Shown here one piece after another: positions 14,887 through 22,729 of a DNA stretch of 29,905 nucleotides. The stretch is from CAZMRW01 sp964568805 (GTDB lineage Bacteria; Pseudomonadota; Gammaproteobacteria; Methylococcales; Methylomonadaceae). The translations under genes and the position numbers were made by a program. The stretch's first letter is position 1. The number at the start of each line of letters is the position of its first letter. The stretch lies in NCBI GenBank assembly GCA_964568805.1, contig CAZMRW010000052.1, positions 1-29,905 on the forward strand, read 5' to 3'. Below the pieces are notes generated by a model. It was not told the DNA's origin. It saw nothing but the letters and a program-made list of their open reading frames with translations, and did no database searches.

Positions 14887-17800
14887 TTAATTAGCTTTTA
14901 ATGACAAAAAGCTGACTACATCGGTATTGTCCCGTTGTGGATCGATCACCGTATCGAGAATAAAGACCCGATCATTGTTGATGCCTCCGTGTTGCACGAT
15001 ATATTTTGCAATGACCTGGGCACGATCGGCCGCCAATGCCTTCATCCGCTCCGGCTCTGGCTTGATGATTTCGGAAAGTTTCTGCTCGGCGACGACATAA
15101 AAATCACCCGCTTCAGGCTGCACTAATCTGGGTGTGCCCAATAACGATTTTTCCGCCATCAGAGGGAATTTTTCGATAAACATTTGCGCCAGTAAACGTT
15201 TATAGTCCTTATCGGTCAATTCGATATATTCGGAAAGTACTTTCTTGCCCCCATTTTTATTTTCCTCGGCGGCTTTTAATTCTTTAACTTGATCGTACAA
15301 GGCTGCTTTTCTCATCGCCGGCCAATCCTGCTCCTGAAAAACAGCACCCTTGATCTCGATGTTTAAGACGGGCCTATCCTTCAACGCAAGGGCAATGCTA
15401 TCCAGCTTGGTTTTCTGCTGAATATCCAGTTCCGCTTGGCCCGGAGCAAAATTGATGACACTCAAATTTTGTTCGCTGCCGATCATTGACGCGATCGCAT
15501 TAAACGGGGAAGTAACCACTTTGCTAATGGCATTCAGCAAGGCTTGAACTATGATTTTTCCCAGACTGAATTTCGGATCCTCCAGGCTACCGGTAATGGG
15601 CACATCCAATTTAATTTTACCGTCGGAATCTTTCAGCAACGCTACCGCCAATTCCAAAGGAACCGAGACGGCTTCGGGATTTTCAACTTTTTCGCCAAGC
15701 TCGAACTGGTCTATGAAAATGCTGTTTGACGCAGTCAGTTGGCGATTAACCACCTGATATTTCAGTTCCAGTGTCAACTTGCCTTTCTCCACTTTGTAGC
15801 CGGCAAATTGCACCATATACGGCGACACCAAAGGCATCGGCATGCCTTGAAATTTCATTTGGATATTGTAATCGCCAAGATAAGGACTGATTTCTCCGTT
15901 GATTTCGACCGGTGCCAAATCATAGGCATTGCCCTTCAGGGAAACTTTCATCGTTGAATCTTTTTCTGAAGAAACCCCCGATGCGCCGCCGTCCAGACTT
16001 TTAATTTGCGCTGCAAACGGCAAAATCAGGGAAAGATCGGCAAAATCCGAAGAGCCGTCGATGACTTTCACCTTATCCAGCTTGAAATACGTCTTATCTT
16101 CACTTGTTTGCCGTTTCTTTTCTGTTTTAGTGGAAGCGGCAGGATGAGTTTTGGCAGTGATCAGGACATCATTGACATTAATTGTCTTGTCTTTGGCAAT
16201 AATGACCCTGGCATAAGGTTTTTCAATCAGCAGTTGCTTGGCGGTATAACGGTTCGCCTTTACATCGGCGTCAATGTCATTCAGGGTTAATTTTTTCCAT
16301 TTTACAAAGTCTTTATTCAGGATTTGATCGCGGGTTAGCAATCCGGCAATATGGGTATTGCCCTTGAATTTCATATCCGGTTTATCATCCGCAGGCAATG
16401 CGATGGCAAATTCACCGTCAACGTTCAGCTGGCCGTCAATAATATCCAGCCGGGCGTAACTCTCCAGATAAGGCTGGAATTTTTCCAGGTCGATATCATT
16501 GACATTAACTTTCAACCGGGAAGAAAACGGGCTGACAATGGCGTCGCCGGCAAGTTTGATTGATCCGGTCTTGTTGATCACGGCATCAAACTGAACGGGC
16601 AAACTGGCCCCGGTTTTATTCGTAAAATTGTCCAGTTTGATATTAAAAGGTTTGACGTTAAACAGAACCGGTTTCTTTAATGAACGGTCTTCAAAAGACA
16701 GGCCGAAATTGTCGAGGGCAAGAGATTGAACTGAAATGTTCCAGTCAGATTTTCCTTGCGGGGCAGGCTCTGCAGCTGTTTCAGGGCTCTGGTCCCCACC
16801 CTGGGCCACCGGCAATAAATCCAGGTAATTGATTTTACCGTCAGGTTTGAGCCAAGCCTTGAATTCTGCGTTGCCCGATTTTATCGTTTCGGTGGAAATC
16901 TCCCGATTGGCAAGGTTGAATCCGATTCCGCGCAAGTTCAAACTGGGAATTTTGACTAACGGTTCATGCTGTCCAGATTCGGTTAAGGTGACATTGTTCA
17001 GGTCAAATTTGTCTCCGGTCAATACAAAATTAAACTCCTTACCGGCATTATCGGCCTGATAGCTCGCTTCAAGCATCGTTGCAGGAATTTCGATCAAGGT
17101 TTTACTATTATTGAGTCCCGGCAATTCGATTTTAGTTGCATCAAGTTTGCTCTTTTCGGCTGTGAACCGCCATTTATTATCCGCAAAATTAAATTTGTAC
17201 TTCCCTACAAGGGCAAAGGCTGTTTCCTGAATTTTTACATTCAGGTTATTCTGCCCTAGTTCAGAAAATTGAAATCCCTGTAACTTGAGTTGGCAGCGAG
17301 TGATGCCAAGTTCGAAAGCCTGGTCATCGTATGCCGTTGTGTATTCCAGTTCCAGTAATCCGCTGCCTCGTATATCAAACTGCGGCTTATCCTGTAAAGC
17401 CAGTTCGAGGATTTTTTCCAGATTGATATTTTCCAGCTTGAGGCTGCCCGATGAAGAGGCCTGTTGAATGCCGGTTACGCCTTGCCAATCCAGTTTTCCA
17501 CCCGATTTCAGCGCTAACGATAAGTGCAAGGGAAATTGTTCAGCCGTCTGCGTTGATAAATTTTCGACATCCAGATTAATGGGGTAGATTTCTTCGTTTA
17601 CCGTTTTCCTGGAGTAGGCATTTTCCCAGCCCAAAGTGCCTTCCGATAAGAAAATCTTATTGATGATAACCGGGAAGAGGGACTCGTCTTCTTTCTTTGC
17701 TTCGTCTTTGCCGTTGACGAGATCGTTAAAATTGAATTGTCCGTTCTTTAGCTTGGCAATCCGGACCATTGGCTTGGTCAAAAGCACCTTGTCAATCGCC

Positions 17801-18105
17801 AGTGCTGACTGCCTGATTGATCGAAATCCATCAAGATCGATATAAAATTGATCAAAGCTGGCAAATGGCTTGCCATTCGGTTCCAGTAGCGAAAAGCCCT
17901 GCAGGCTCAACCGAAGTAAAAAAGGATCGAACTCCAGTTTTTGTATCGACGCTTTTCGTTTAGTGGTCTGTTCAATCAGCGCGGGAATTTTCGATTTTAA
18001 AATTAGCGGTAGCAGGTAAAAACCGCTTAAGCCATAGATAATCAGGATACCGCCAATGATACAAAATGCCTTGATAACCTTAGTCAATACACTTCGATTA
18101 TTCAT
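14887..18105 (-). CDS. DUF748/AsmA-like envelope protein
   Basis: A large 1072-residue protein with one N-terminal membrane anchor (about residues 13-35) followed by long beta-rich periplasmic sequence. The opening region, with SKIPALIEQTTKRKASIQKL and DPFLLRLSLQGFSLLEPNG, is the DUF748 signature, and the region ending VTSPFNAIASMIGSEQNLS is the typical DUF748 C-terminal core. A final section with VINFAPGQAELDIQQ and a helix-strand pattern resembles an OmpA-like periplasmic domain. AsmA-type proteins are thought to bridge inner and outer membranes and move phospholipid; a specific role here is unknown. It is convergent with nirJ and separated from amtB1 by a terminator, so it is a single-gene unit. 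Confidence 0.85.
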   Translation of the reverse strand: MNNRSVLTKVIKAFCIIGGILIIYGLSGFYLLPLILKSKIPALIEQTTKRKASIQKLEFDPFLLRLSLQGFSLLEPNGKPFASFDQFYIDLDGFRSIRQSALAIDKVLLTKPMVRIAKLKNGQFNFNDLVNGKDEAKKEDESLFPVIINKIFLSEGTLGWENAYSRKTVNEEIYPINLDVENLSTQTAEQFPLHLSLALKSGGKLDWQGVTGIQQASSSGSLKLENINLEKILELALQDKPQFDIRGSGLLELEYTTAYDDQAFELGITRCQLKLQGFQFSELGQNNLNVKIQETAFALVGKYKFNFADNKWRFTAEKSKLDATKIELPGLNNSKTLIEIPATMLEASYQADNAGKEFNFVLTGDKFDLNNVTLTESGQHEPLVKIPSLNLRGIGFNLANREISTETIKSGNAEFKAWLKPDGKINYLDLLPVAQGGDQSPETAAEPAPQGKSDWNISVQSLALDNFGLSFEDRSLKKPVLFNVKPFNIKLDNFTNKTGASLPVQFDAVINKTGSIKLAGDAIVSPFSSRLKVNVNDIDLEKFQPYLESYARLDIIDGQLNVDGEFAIALPADDKPDMKFKGNTHIAGLLTRDQILNKDFVKWKKLTLNDIDADVKANRYTAKQLLIEKPYARVIIAKDKTINVNDVLITAKTHPAASTKTEKKRQTSEDKTYFKLDKVKVIDGSSDFADLSLILPFAAQIKSLDGGASGVSSEKDSTMKVSLKGNAYDLAPVEINGEISPYLGDYNIQMKFQGMPMPLVSPYMVQFAGYKVEKGKLTLELKYQVVNRQLTASNSIFIDQFELGEKVENPEAVSVPLELAVALLKDSDGKIKLDVPITGSLEDPKFSLGKIIVQALLNAISKVVTSPFNAIASMIGSEQNLSVINFAPGQAELDIQQKTKLDSIALALKDRPVLNIEIKGAVFQEQDWPAMRKAALYDQVKELKAAEENKNGGKKVLSEYIELTDKDYKRLLAQMFIEKFPLMAEKSLLGTPRLVQPEAGDFYVVAEQKLSEIIKPEPERMKALAADRAQVIAKYIVQHGGINNDRVFILDTVIDPQRDNTDVVSFLSLKAN

Positions 18106-18149
18106 AAAAATCCTTGATCACCTCACCAAGGCTTTATCATAGCCCATTT

Positions 18150-18190
18150 CAAACAAAAAAGGCGACTGTCAAGGCCGCCTTTTTTGTTTG
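18150..18190 (-). terminator. Intrinsic terminator after amtB1
   Basis: A 15-bp perfect stem (18150-18164 with 18176-18190) has A-rich and U-rich flanks within the stem, so it could work in both directions. It lies 19 bases after the amtB1 stop and just before the DUF748 start, isolating the two units. Confidence 0.85.
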
Positions 18191-18208
18191 AAGATACAAT
18201 TTAAACCC

Positions 18209-19507
18209 TTATAAATCGAGGTATCCCGTTTCTTCGTGTAATACCTGATCCAGACCCTGAATCTCTTCATCAGGTGTCACGCGCAGTCCGATGACATAAT
18301 CTATCAGCTTTAATATCAGGTAACTGAATAAGGCGCTCCAAACCAGCGTCACCAAAATTGCCAACACCTGAATGCTAAGCTGATGCAGAATGGTCACGCC
18401 GTCAGCCAGGCCAATACCGCCCAAACTGCCGGCTGCAAAAATACCGGTTAACAGGGAACCGGTGACTCCCCCCACGCCATGTACAGGAAACACATCGAGT
18501 GAATCATCAATTTTTAACGTGCGTTTGACATATTGGGTCGCATAAAAACAGACAAAACCGGCGGTAATACCGATGACTAAAGCCCCGAGAGGACCGACAA
18601 AACCGGAAGCGGGTGTTATCGTCCCAAGGCCGGCTACCATCCCGGTCACAATGCCTAAAACACTGGGCTTGCCAAAACGTCCCCATTCAATAATCATCCA
18701 CGTAAGCGACCCGGCTGCCGCACCGATATGAGTTACCAGCAATGCCATGCCGGCTCGTCCATCCGCAGTTAACGCGCTGCCGCCATTGAAACCGAACCAG
18801 CCTACCCATAGCATGCCCGCACCTGTCACCACCATGGTCATATTATGAGGCGGCATGGCCGTCGTCGGGAATCCTTTCCGGTTGCCAATCACCAAAGCGG
18901 CGACTAACGAAGCAATACCGGCATTAATATGGATAACGATGCCGCCGGCAAAATCCATCACGCCCAAATCAGCCAGCCAGCCGCCGCCCCAAATCCAGTG
19001 GCATACGGGCAGATAAACAATGCACAGCCATAATCCGCTAAACCACATCATGGCCGAAAATTTCATACGCTCTGCAAAACTGCCGACAATCAAGGCAGGC
19101 GTGATAATGGCAAACGTCATTTGGAACATGAAATAAACCGTTTCAGGTATGTCTCCGGTCATTGACTCCGTATTGATACCCAGCAAAAACATTTTGGAAG
19201 CACCGCCAATGACTTGTTGATGATCACCGCCATCGGCAAAAATCAAACTGTAAATGCCGGACAGCCAAAGAATGGAAACCAGACAGGTAATGGCAAAACA
19301 TTGCATCAAAACAGACAGGACGTTTTTGCTCCTGACCAATCCCGCATAAAACAAGGATAAACCGGGAATGGTCATGAACAGCACCAAAGCCGTTGAGGTT
19401 AAGACCCAGGCCGTATTAGCCTGGTTTAATGGAACTGCCCAGGCGAATTGAGGAAACAGCAGCAAGCCGGGTAGTAATTTTATTATTATTTTTATTTTAG
19501 GAGACAT
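18209..19507 (-). CDS. amtB: Ammonium channel AmtB (copy 1)
   Basis: A 432-residue Amt/Rh channel with a signal-peptide-like N-terminus and about eleven membrane helices. Substrate-path residues are present: Asp185 in DFAGG, the pore histidines H193 and H343 (VHGVGG), the MTFAIITPALI segment carrying a gate phenylalanine, and WVGWFGFNGG. AmtB conducts ammonia/ammonium across the inner membrane and is closed by GlnK. The C-terminal GlnK-contact tail reads GLDQVLHEETGY, a departure from the common SHGE..AY form that AmtB2 keeps. It is preceded by glnK1 with a 24-base gap and lies downstream of the amtB2 pair. Confidence 0.93.
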   Translation of the reverse strand: MSPKIKIIIKLLPGLLLFPQFAWAVPLNQANTAWVLTSTALVLFMTIPGLSLFYAGLVRSKNVLSVLMQCFAITCLVSILWLSGIYSLIFADGGDHQQVIGGASKMFLLGINTESMTGDIPETVYFMFQMTFAIITPALIVGSFAERMKFSAMMWFSGLWLCIVYLPVCHWIWGGGWLADLGVMDFAGGIVIHINAGIASLVAALVIGNRKGFPTTAMPPHNMTMVVTGAGMLWVGWFGFNGGSALTADGRAGMALLVTHIGAAAGSLTWMIIEWGRFGKPSVLGIVTGMVAGLGTITPASGFVGPLGALVIGITAGFVCFYATQYVKRTLKIDDSLDVFPVHGVGGVTGSLLTGIFAAGSLGGIGLADGVTILHQLSIQVLAILVTLVWSALFSYLILKLIDYVIGLRVTPDEEIQGLDQVLHEETGYLDL

Positions 19508-19531
19508 GTGTTGTCCTGTTACCTTTTAAAT

Positions 19532-19870
19532 TTAAATGGCATCCTCGCCTGTTTCACCGGTCCTGATTCGAATGACCTGTTCCAGATTGGACACGAATAT
19601 TTTGCCATCTCCGATCTTTCCGGTATTTGCCGCTCTCACGATGGTTTCAACCGCTTTATCGATGATGTCATCGGCAACCGCTATTTCCAGCTTTACTTTG
19701 GGTAAAAAATCGACGACGTACTCAGCGCCCCGATAAAGTTCGGTATGGCCCTTCTGACGGCCAAAGCCTTTCACTTCGGTTGCGGTCACACCGGCAACAC
19801 CGATTTCCGACAACGCTTCTCTAACATCATCCAGTTTGAACGGTTTAATAATCGCTGTAATTAATTTCAT
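19532..19870 (-). CDS. glnK: PII signal protein GlnK (copy 1)
   Basis: PII proteins sense 2-oxoglutarate, ATP/ADP and, through uridylylation, glutamine, and gate AmtB. The 112-residue product has the invariant N-terminus MKLITAIIKPFKLDDVREAL, the T-loop with uridylylated Tyr51 in GAEYVVDF, and the C-terminal GKIGDGKIFV and RIRTGE motifs. The ATG at 19870 is used because the longer frame from 19918 adds non-conserved residues. It differs from GlnK2 at roughly 18 of 112 positions, mostly in the second half. It is almost certainly co-transcribed with amtB1. Confidence 0.95.
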   Translation of the reverse strand: MKLITAIIKPFKLDDVREALSEIGVAGVTATEVKGFGRQKGHTELYRGAEYVVDFLPKVKLEIAVADDIIDKAVETIVRAANTGKIGDGKIFVSNLEQVIRIRTGETGEDAI

Positions 19871-19890
19871 GATTTCTCTCTGTAATGGCT

Positions 19891-19906
19891 GGCATAAAAA
19901 TGACCG
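19891..19906 (-). promoter_or_regulatory. Possible sigma-54 promoter for glnK1-amtB1
   Basis: On the minus strand GG (19905-19904) and GC (19893-19892) are exactly 10 bases apart, but the surrounding bases (GGTCA and ATGCC) fit the TGGCAC-N5-TTGC consensus only in part. The start site would be about 11 bases before the ATG, giving a very short leader. An imperfect NtrC-like half site lies at about 19940-19956. Confidence 0.4.
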
Positions 19907-19995
19907 CATATTTCGCAATCAAACACAATATCACTTAATTTGCAATTATAAGGTGTGCGCAATAGTTCCAAAAAGCACTGTTACCTAATTCTATG

Positions 19996-20020
19996 AAAAA
20001 GGGCGCATCGAGCGCCCTTT
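19996..20020 (-). terminator. Intrinsic terminator after amtB2
   Basis: GGGCGC (20001-20006) and GCGCCC (20012-20017) form a 6-bp GC stem with a 5-base loop; on the minus strand it is followed by five U. It lies about 125 bases after the amtB2 stop and should separate the two glnK-amtB units. Confidence 0.8.
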
Positions 20021-20144
20021 ATTCAAGTGTCATTATCTCATTCAATTTTGGTTATTTCGCTACTTCTTACGATCAAATCAAAGGATTTGCAAGCAGCCTT
20101 AACCTATCATCCTTTTGCTAAGGACAGCTTGCGATAATAACTGT

Positions 20145-21512
20145 TTAAATATGATACGCCGTTTCGCCGTGACTGGAAACATCCAGGCCAACACGTTCAA
20201 ATTCTTCACTGACTCTGAGACCTACCACCATATCGACAATTTTGTATGCAACAAAGGATACGGTTCCGGACCAAACTATAGTAATTAACACACCTTCAGC
20301 CTGGATCAGCAACTGGCTGCCGATAGAGAAATCGTCAGCGCCCGTCCCACCCAGACCGGGTGCTGTGAACACGCCGGTGAGCAACGCGCCTACTATGCCC
20401 CCCACGCCATGAACGCCAAATACATCAAGCGAGTCATCGGCGCCGAGAATTCTCTTAAGACCGTTGACGCCCCACAGACAAAGAAAACCGGCAACCATAC
20501 CGATAATGATGGCGCCCATCGGCCCCACCGAACCGCAAGCCGGGGTGATGGCCACCAGACCGGCGACGGCTCCGGATGCTGCACCCAACATCGATGCCTT
20601 ACCCTTCATCAGCGCTTCGCCCATCGACCAGGCAAGAACGGCTGCAGACGTCGCAAGTATGGTGTTGATAAAAGCCAGCGTGGCACCGCCATTTGACTCC
20701 AAATTTGAGCCGGCATTAAAGCCGAACCACCCCACCCACAGCAGTGAAGCACCGACCATGGTCAAGGTCAGGCTATGCGGCGTCATGGCTTCCTTACCAT
20801 AGCCGATGCGTTTGCCCACCAGGTAAGCGCCGACAAGACCCGCCATTGCAGCGTTGATATGTACTACGGTGCCACCGGCGAAATCAAGCGCGCCCTTATC
20901 GAGGAGATACCCGCCAGAACCCCAGACCATATGGGCAATAGGAATATAGCTGAAAGTAAACCAGATGACGGAAAACAACAGTACGGCACTGAATTTGATG
21001 CGTTCGGCAAACGAGCCGATAATCAGAGCGCAGGTGATCCCCGCAAACGTGGACTGGAAAGCGATGAAAATAAGTTCGGGAATTTTCACGTTGTCAGTGA
21101 AGGTGTCGGCAAGTGAATCGGGGGTAACGCCAAGCAGGAATACCTTATCGAAACCACCTATGATCAGGCCGCTTCCTCCAAACGCCAGGCTGTAGCCGTA
21201 AATACCCCACAACACAATAATCAGTGAGAATACTACCATCACCTGCATCAATACCGACAGCATGTTCTTGCTGCGCACCAGCCCGCCATAAAATAATCCC
21301 AAGCCAGGCACGACCATCATAATAACCAGCAGGGTGGAAACCATCATCCAGGCAGTATCGCCCTTGTCGACGGTAGGCGGCGTTGCTGCAGCCGTTTGCG
21401 CAGGTTCGGCAAGCGTTGCCGCCGCTTCGGCCGGTGAGCCGGTTTCGGCAAAAGACAACCCGGCCACGCTCAGCAGAGTCCATAATAAGAAGGTAGTTAA
21501 CAATAATTTCAT
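20145..21512 (-). CDS. amtB: Ammonium channel AmtB (copy 2)
   Basis: A 455-residue Amt/Rh channel. A cleavable signal peptide (to about residue 22, LSFA) is followed by an Ala/Thr/Pro-rich spacer (about 23-48) and then eleven membrane helices. Pore histidines are H218 and H368 (VHGVGG), and DFAGG and WVGWFGFNAG are intact. The C-terminus ends GLDVSSHGETAYHI, the canonical GlnK-regulated tail. It lies 18 bases after glnK2 and is the upstream, more conventional of the two channel genes. A transcriptional link with glnK2 is very likely, driven by the sigma-54 promoter at 21924-21940. Confidence 0.95.
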   Translation of the reverse strand: MKLLLTTFLLWTLLSVAGLSFAETGSPAEAAATLAEPAQTAAATPPTVDKGDTAWMMVSTLLVIMMVVPGLGLFYGGLVRSKNMLSVLMQVMVVFSLIIVLWGIYGYSLAFGGSGLIIGGFDKVFLLGVTPDSLADTFTDNVKIPELIFIAFQSTFAGITCALIIGSFAERIKFSAVLLFSVIWFTFSYIPIAHMVWGSGGYLLDKGALDFAGGTVVHINAAMAGLVGAYLVGKRIGYGKEAMTPHSLTLTMVGASLLWVGWFGFNAGSNLESNGGATLAFINTILATSAAVLAWSMGEALMKGKASMLGAASGAVAGLVAITPACGSVGPMGAIIIGMVAGFLCLWGVNGLKRILGADDSLDVFGVHGVGGIVGALLTGVFTAPGLGGTGADDFSIGSQLLIQAEGVLITIVWSGTVSFVAYKIVDMVVGLRVSEEFERVGLDVSSHGETAYHI

Positions 21513-21530
21513 AAGTCCGCCTCAAAAATG

Positions 21531-21869
21531 TTATAGCGCTTCTTCGCCAGTTTCTCCGGTGCGAATCCGGATAACTTGCTCTAAATCGGTTACAAAAATC
21601 TTTCCGTCGCCAATTTTTCCAGTATTGGCGGCTTTGGTTATCGCTTCAACGGCCTGATCAAGCAATTGATCCGACACAGCCACTTCCACTTTGGCTTTAG
21701 GTAAAAAATCTACAACGTATTCAGCGCCGCGATACAGCTCGGTATGCCCTTTCTGGCGGCCGAACCCTTTCACCTCTGTCACGGTAACTCCGGACACCCC
21801 TATTTCTGAAAGCGCCTCTCGGACATCATCCAGCTTAAAGGGTTTGACGATAGCGGTTATCAGTTTCAT
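21531..21869 (-). CDS. glnK: PII signal protein GlnK (copy 2)
   Basis: A 112-residue PII protein with Tyr51 of the T-loop in GAEYVVDF, the GKIGDGKIFV motif and a C-terminus RIRTGETGEEAL. Compared with GlnK1 it carries changes clustered in residues 58-82 around the strand and helix after the T-loop, which could tune effector or AmtB binding. It is first in the glnK2-amtB2 operon. The upstream region has a textbook sigma-54 promoter and distant NtrC-type sites, so it should be expressed under nitrogen limitation. Confidence 0.95.
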   Translation of the reverse strand: MKLITAIVKPFKLDDVREALSEIGVSGVTVTEVKGFGRQKGHTELYRGAEYVVDFLPKAKVEVAVSDQLLDQAVEAITKAANTGKIGDGKIFVTDLEQVIRIRTGETGEEAL

Positions 21870-21923
21870 AAAATGCCTCTCACCTTCTCTAAAAAATATA
21901 GATAATTACAACTGATTTTCTAA

Positions 21924-21940
21924 ATGCATAGATTGTGCCA
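21924..21940 (-). promoter_or_regulatory. Sigma-54 promoter for glnK2-amtB2
   Basis: On the minus strand TGGCAC, five bases, ATGCA; GG (21939-21938) and GC (21927-21926) are separated by exactly 10 bases. The predicted start is near 21914, leaving about 45 bases of leader before the glnK2 ATG at 21869. Confidence 0.85.
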
Positions 21941-22185
21941 AATCGAAAAAATTTAAATAATTTTCATTAATTAGCAAAAACCTTTAAAACACATTTCACA
22001 GTTCTAAAAGCCTTAATGACAACTGCTATAGCGGCAAGACGGATTAATAATCCGGCAAACCGCAGTCTGGGAGAAATGGTCACTCGATAAGTTAGCAGGA
22101 ATTACTTTGTTCTGAATATAACCGAGTGGACAAACCATTAAGTATCATGCTTTTTTCTGAACACATGCTGTATTCATTATAGATT

Positions 22186-22200
22186 GCACTAATTTGGTGC
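22186..22200. promoter_or_regulatory. NtrC-type enhancer site 1
   Basis: GCACTAATTTGGTGC fits the NtrC consensus GCAC-N7-GTGC with the preferred GGTGC arm; it differs little from the strong sites of enteric glnA. Its centre is 30 bases from site 2, about three helical turns. Confidence 0.75.
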
Positions 22201-22215
22201 TCATGAATATTGTCC

Positions 22216-22230
22216 GCACATCTTTTGTGC
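22216..22230. promoter_or_regulatory. NtrC-type enhancer site 2
   Basis: GCACATCTTTTGTGC is a perfect GCACA-N5-TGTGC dyad, a weaker NtrC match than site 1, placed on the same face of the helix. The likely target is the glnK2 promoter about 280-310 bases away on the minus strand. Confidence 0.6.
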
Positions 22231-22395
22231 ATTCAATTTAATACCTAATCGATAGTAAAGGATCCATCGATAGGCAATGTTAAAAGCTTCTGCACTTAAT
22301 CGACTCATTGAATTAAAGGGAGCCAGGTCGACTCTTTTTTGGACTTCCTCGCCACTTTACTAGTAGTCCACCAAGCATGTAAGACGGTCAGAGGT

Positions 22396-22436
22396 AGGTG
22401 CAAATTCATTCGCACAGCGCGGATAAATCCGCACCT
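22396..22436. repeat. Double-hairpin REP-like element
   Basis: Outer AGGTGC (22396-22401) and GCACCT (22431-22436) bracket two smaller hairpins: GTGC...GCAC at 22398-22415 and a perfect GCGGAT-AA-ATCCGC at 22419-22432. This BIME-like layout suggests a dispersed repeat or small MITE. Confidence 0.55.
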
Positions 22437-22668
22437 GCACTATTGCGCTTCCCGTCAAAATTACATTGGCGAACTACTAGGCAATTTTTTTATTTTTCTT
22501 TGAGAGTCGATAAGCAAATCGCGAATGCGTAGCCTCGTTGCTCCGCCCCCAGGGATGACTTTCATATGAGAAGGTTCCAAACTCCATGACCGCTAGGTTA
22601 GGTTAAATTGGATTGAATTCGAAGTCCGTTTTGAAAAAAGGCTTGCAGCATTGTCGGAATAGACAAAC

Positions 22669-22696
22669 AAAAAATGCGCCAGAAGGCGCATTTTTA
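22669..22696 (-). terminator. Intrinsic terminator after the porin gene
   Basis: An 11-bp stem (22670-22680 with 22685-22695) has loop AGAA and, on the minus strand, a run of U after the stem. It is about 35 bases past the porin stop. Confidence 0.85.
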
Positions 22697-22729
22697 AAAG
22701 AACTTAAGGATTGAGCTTCTCTGCGCGGA

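Larger units (their letters stand above)
21941..22659. other. Long regulatory/repeat region upstream of glnK2
   Basis: About 720 bases without a supported gene on either strand. It contains two NtrC-type palindromes (22186-22200, 22216-22230), a double hairpin repeat (22396-22436), and near 22530-22550 a degraded stretch resembling half of the repeat unit found at 28939-29014. Nothing else was recognised. Confidence 0.6.
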
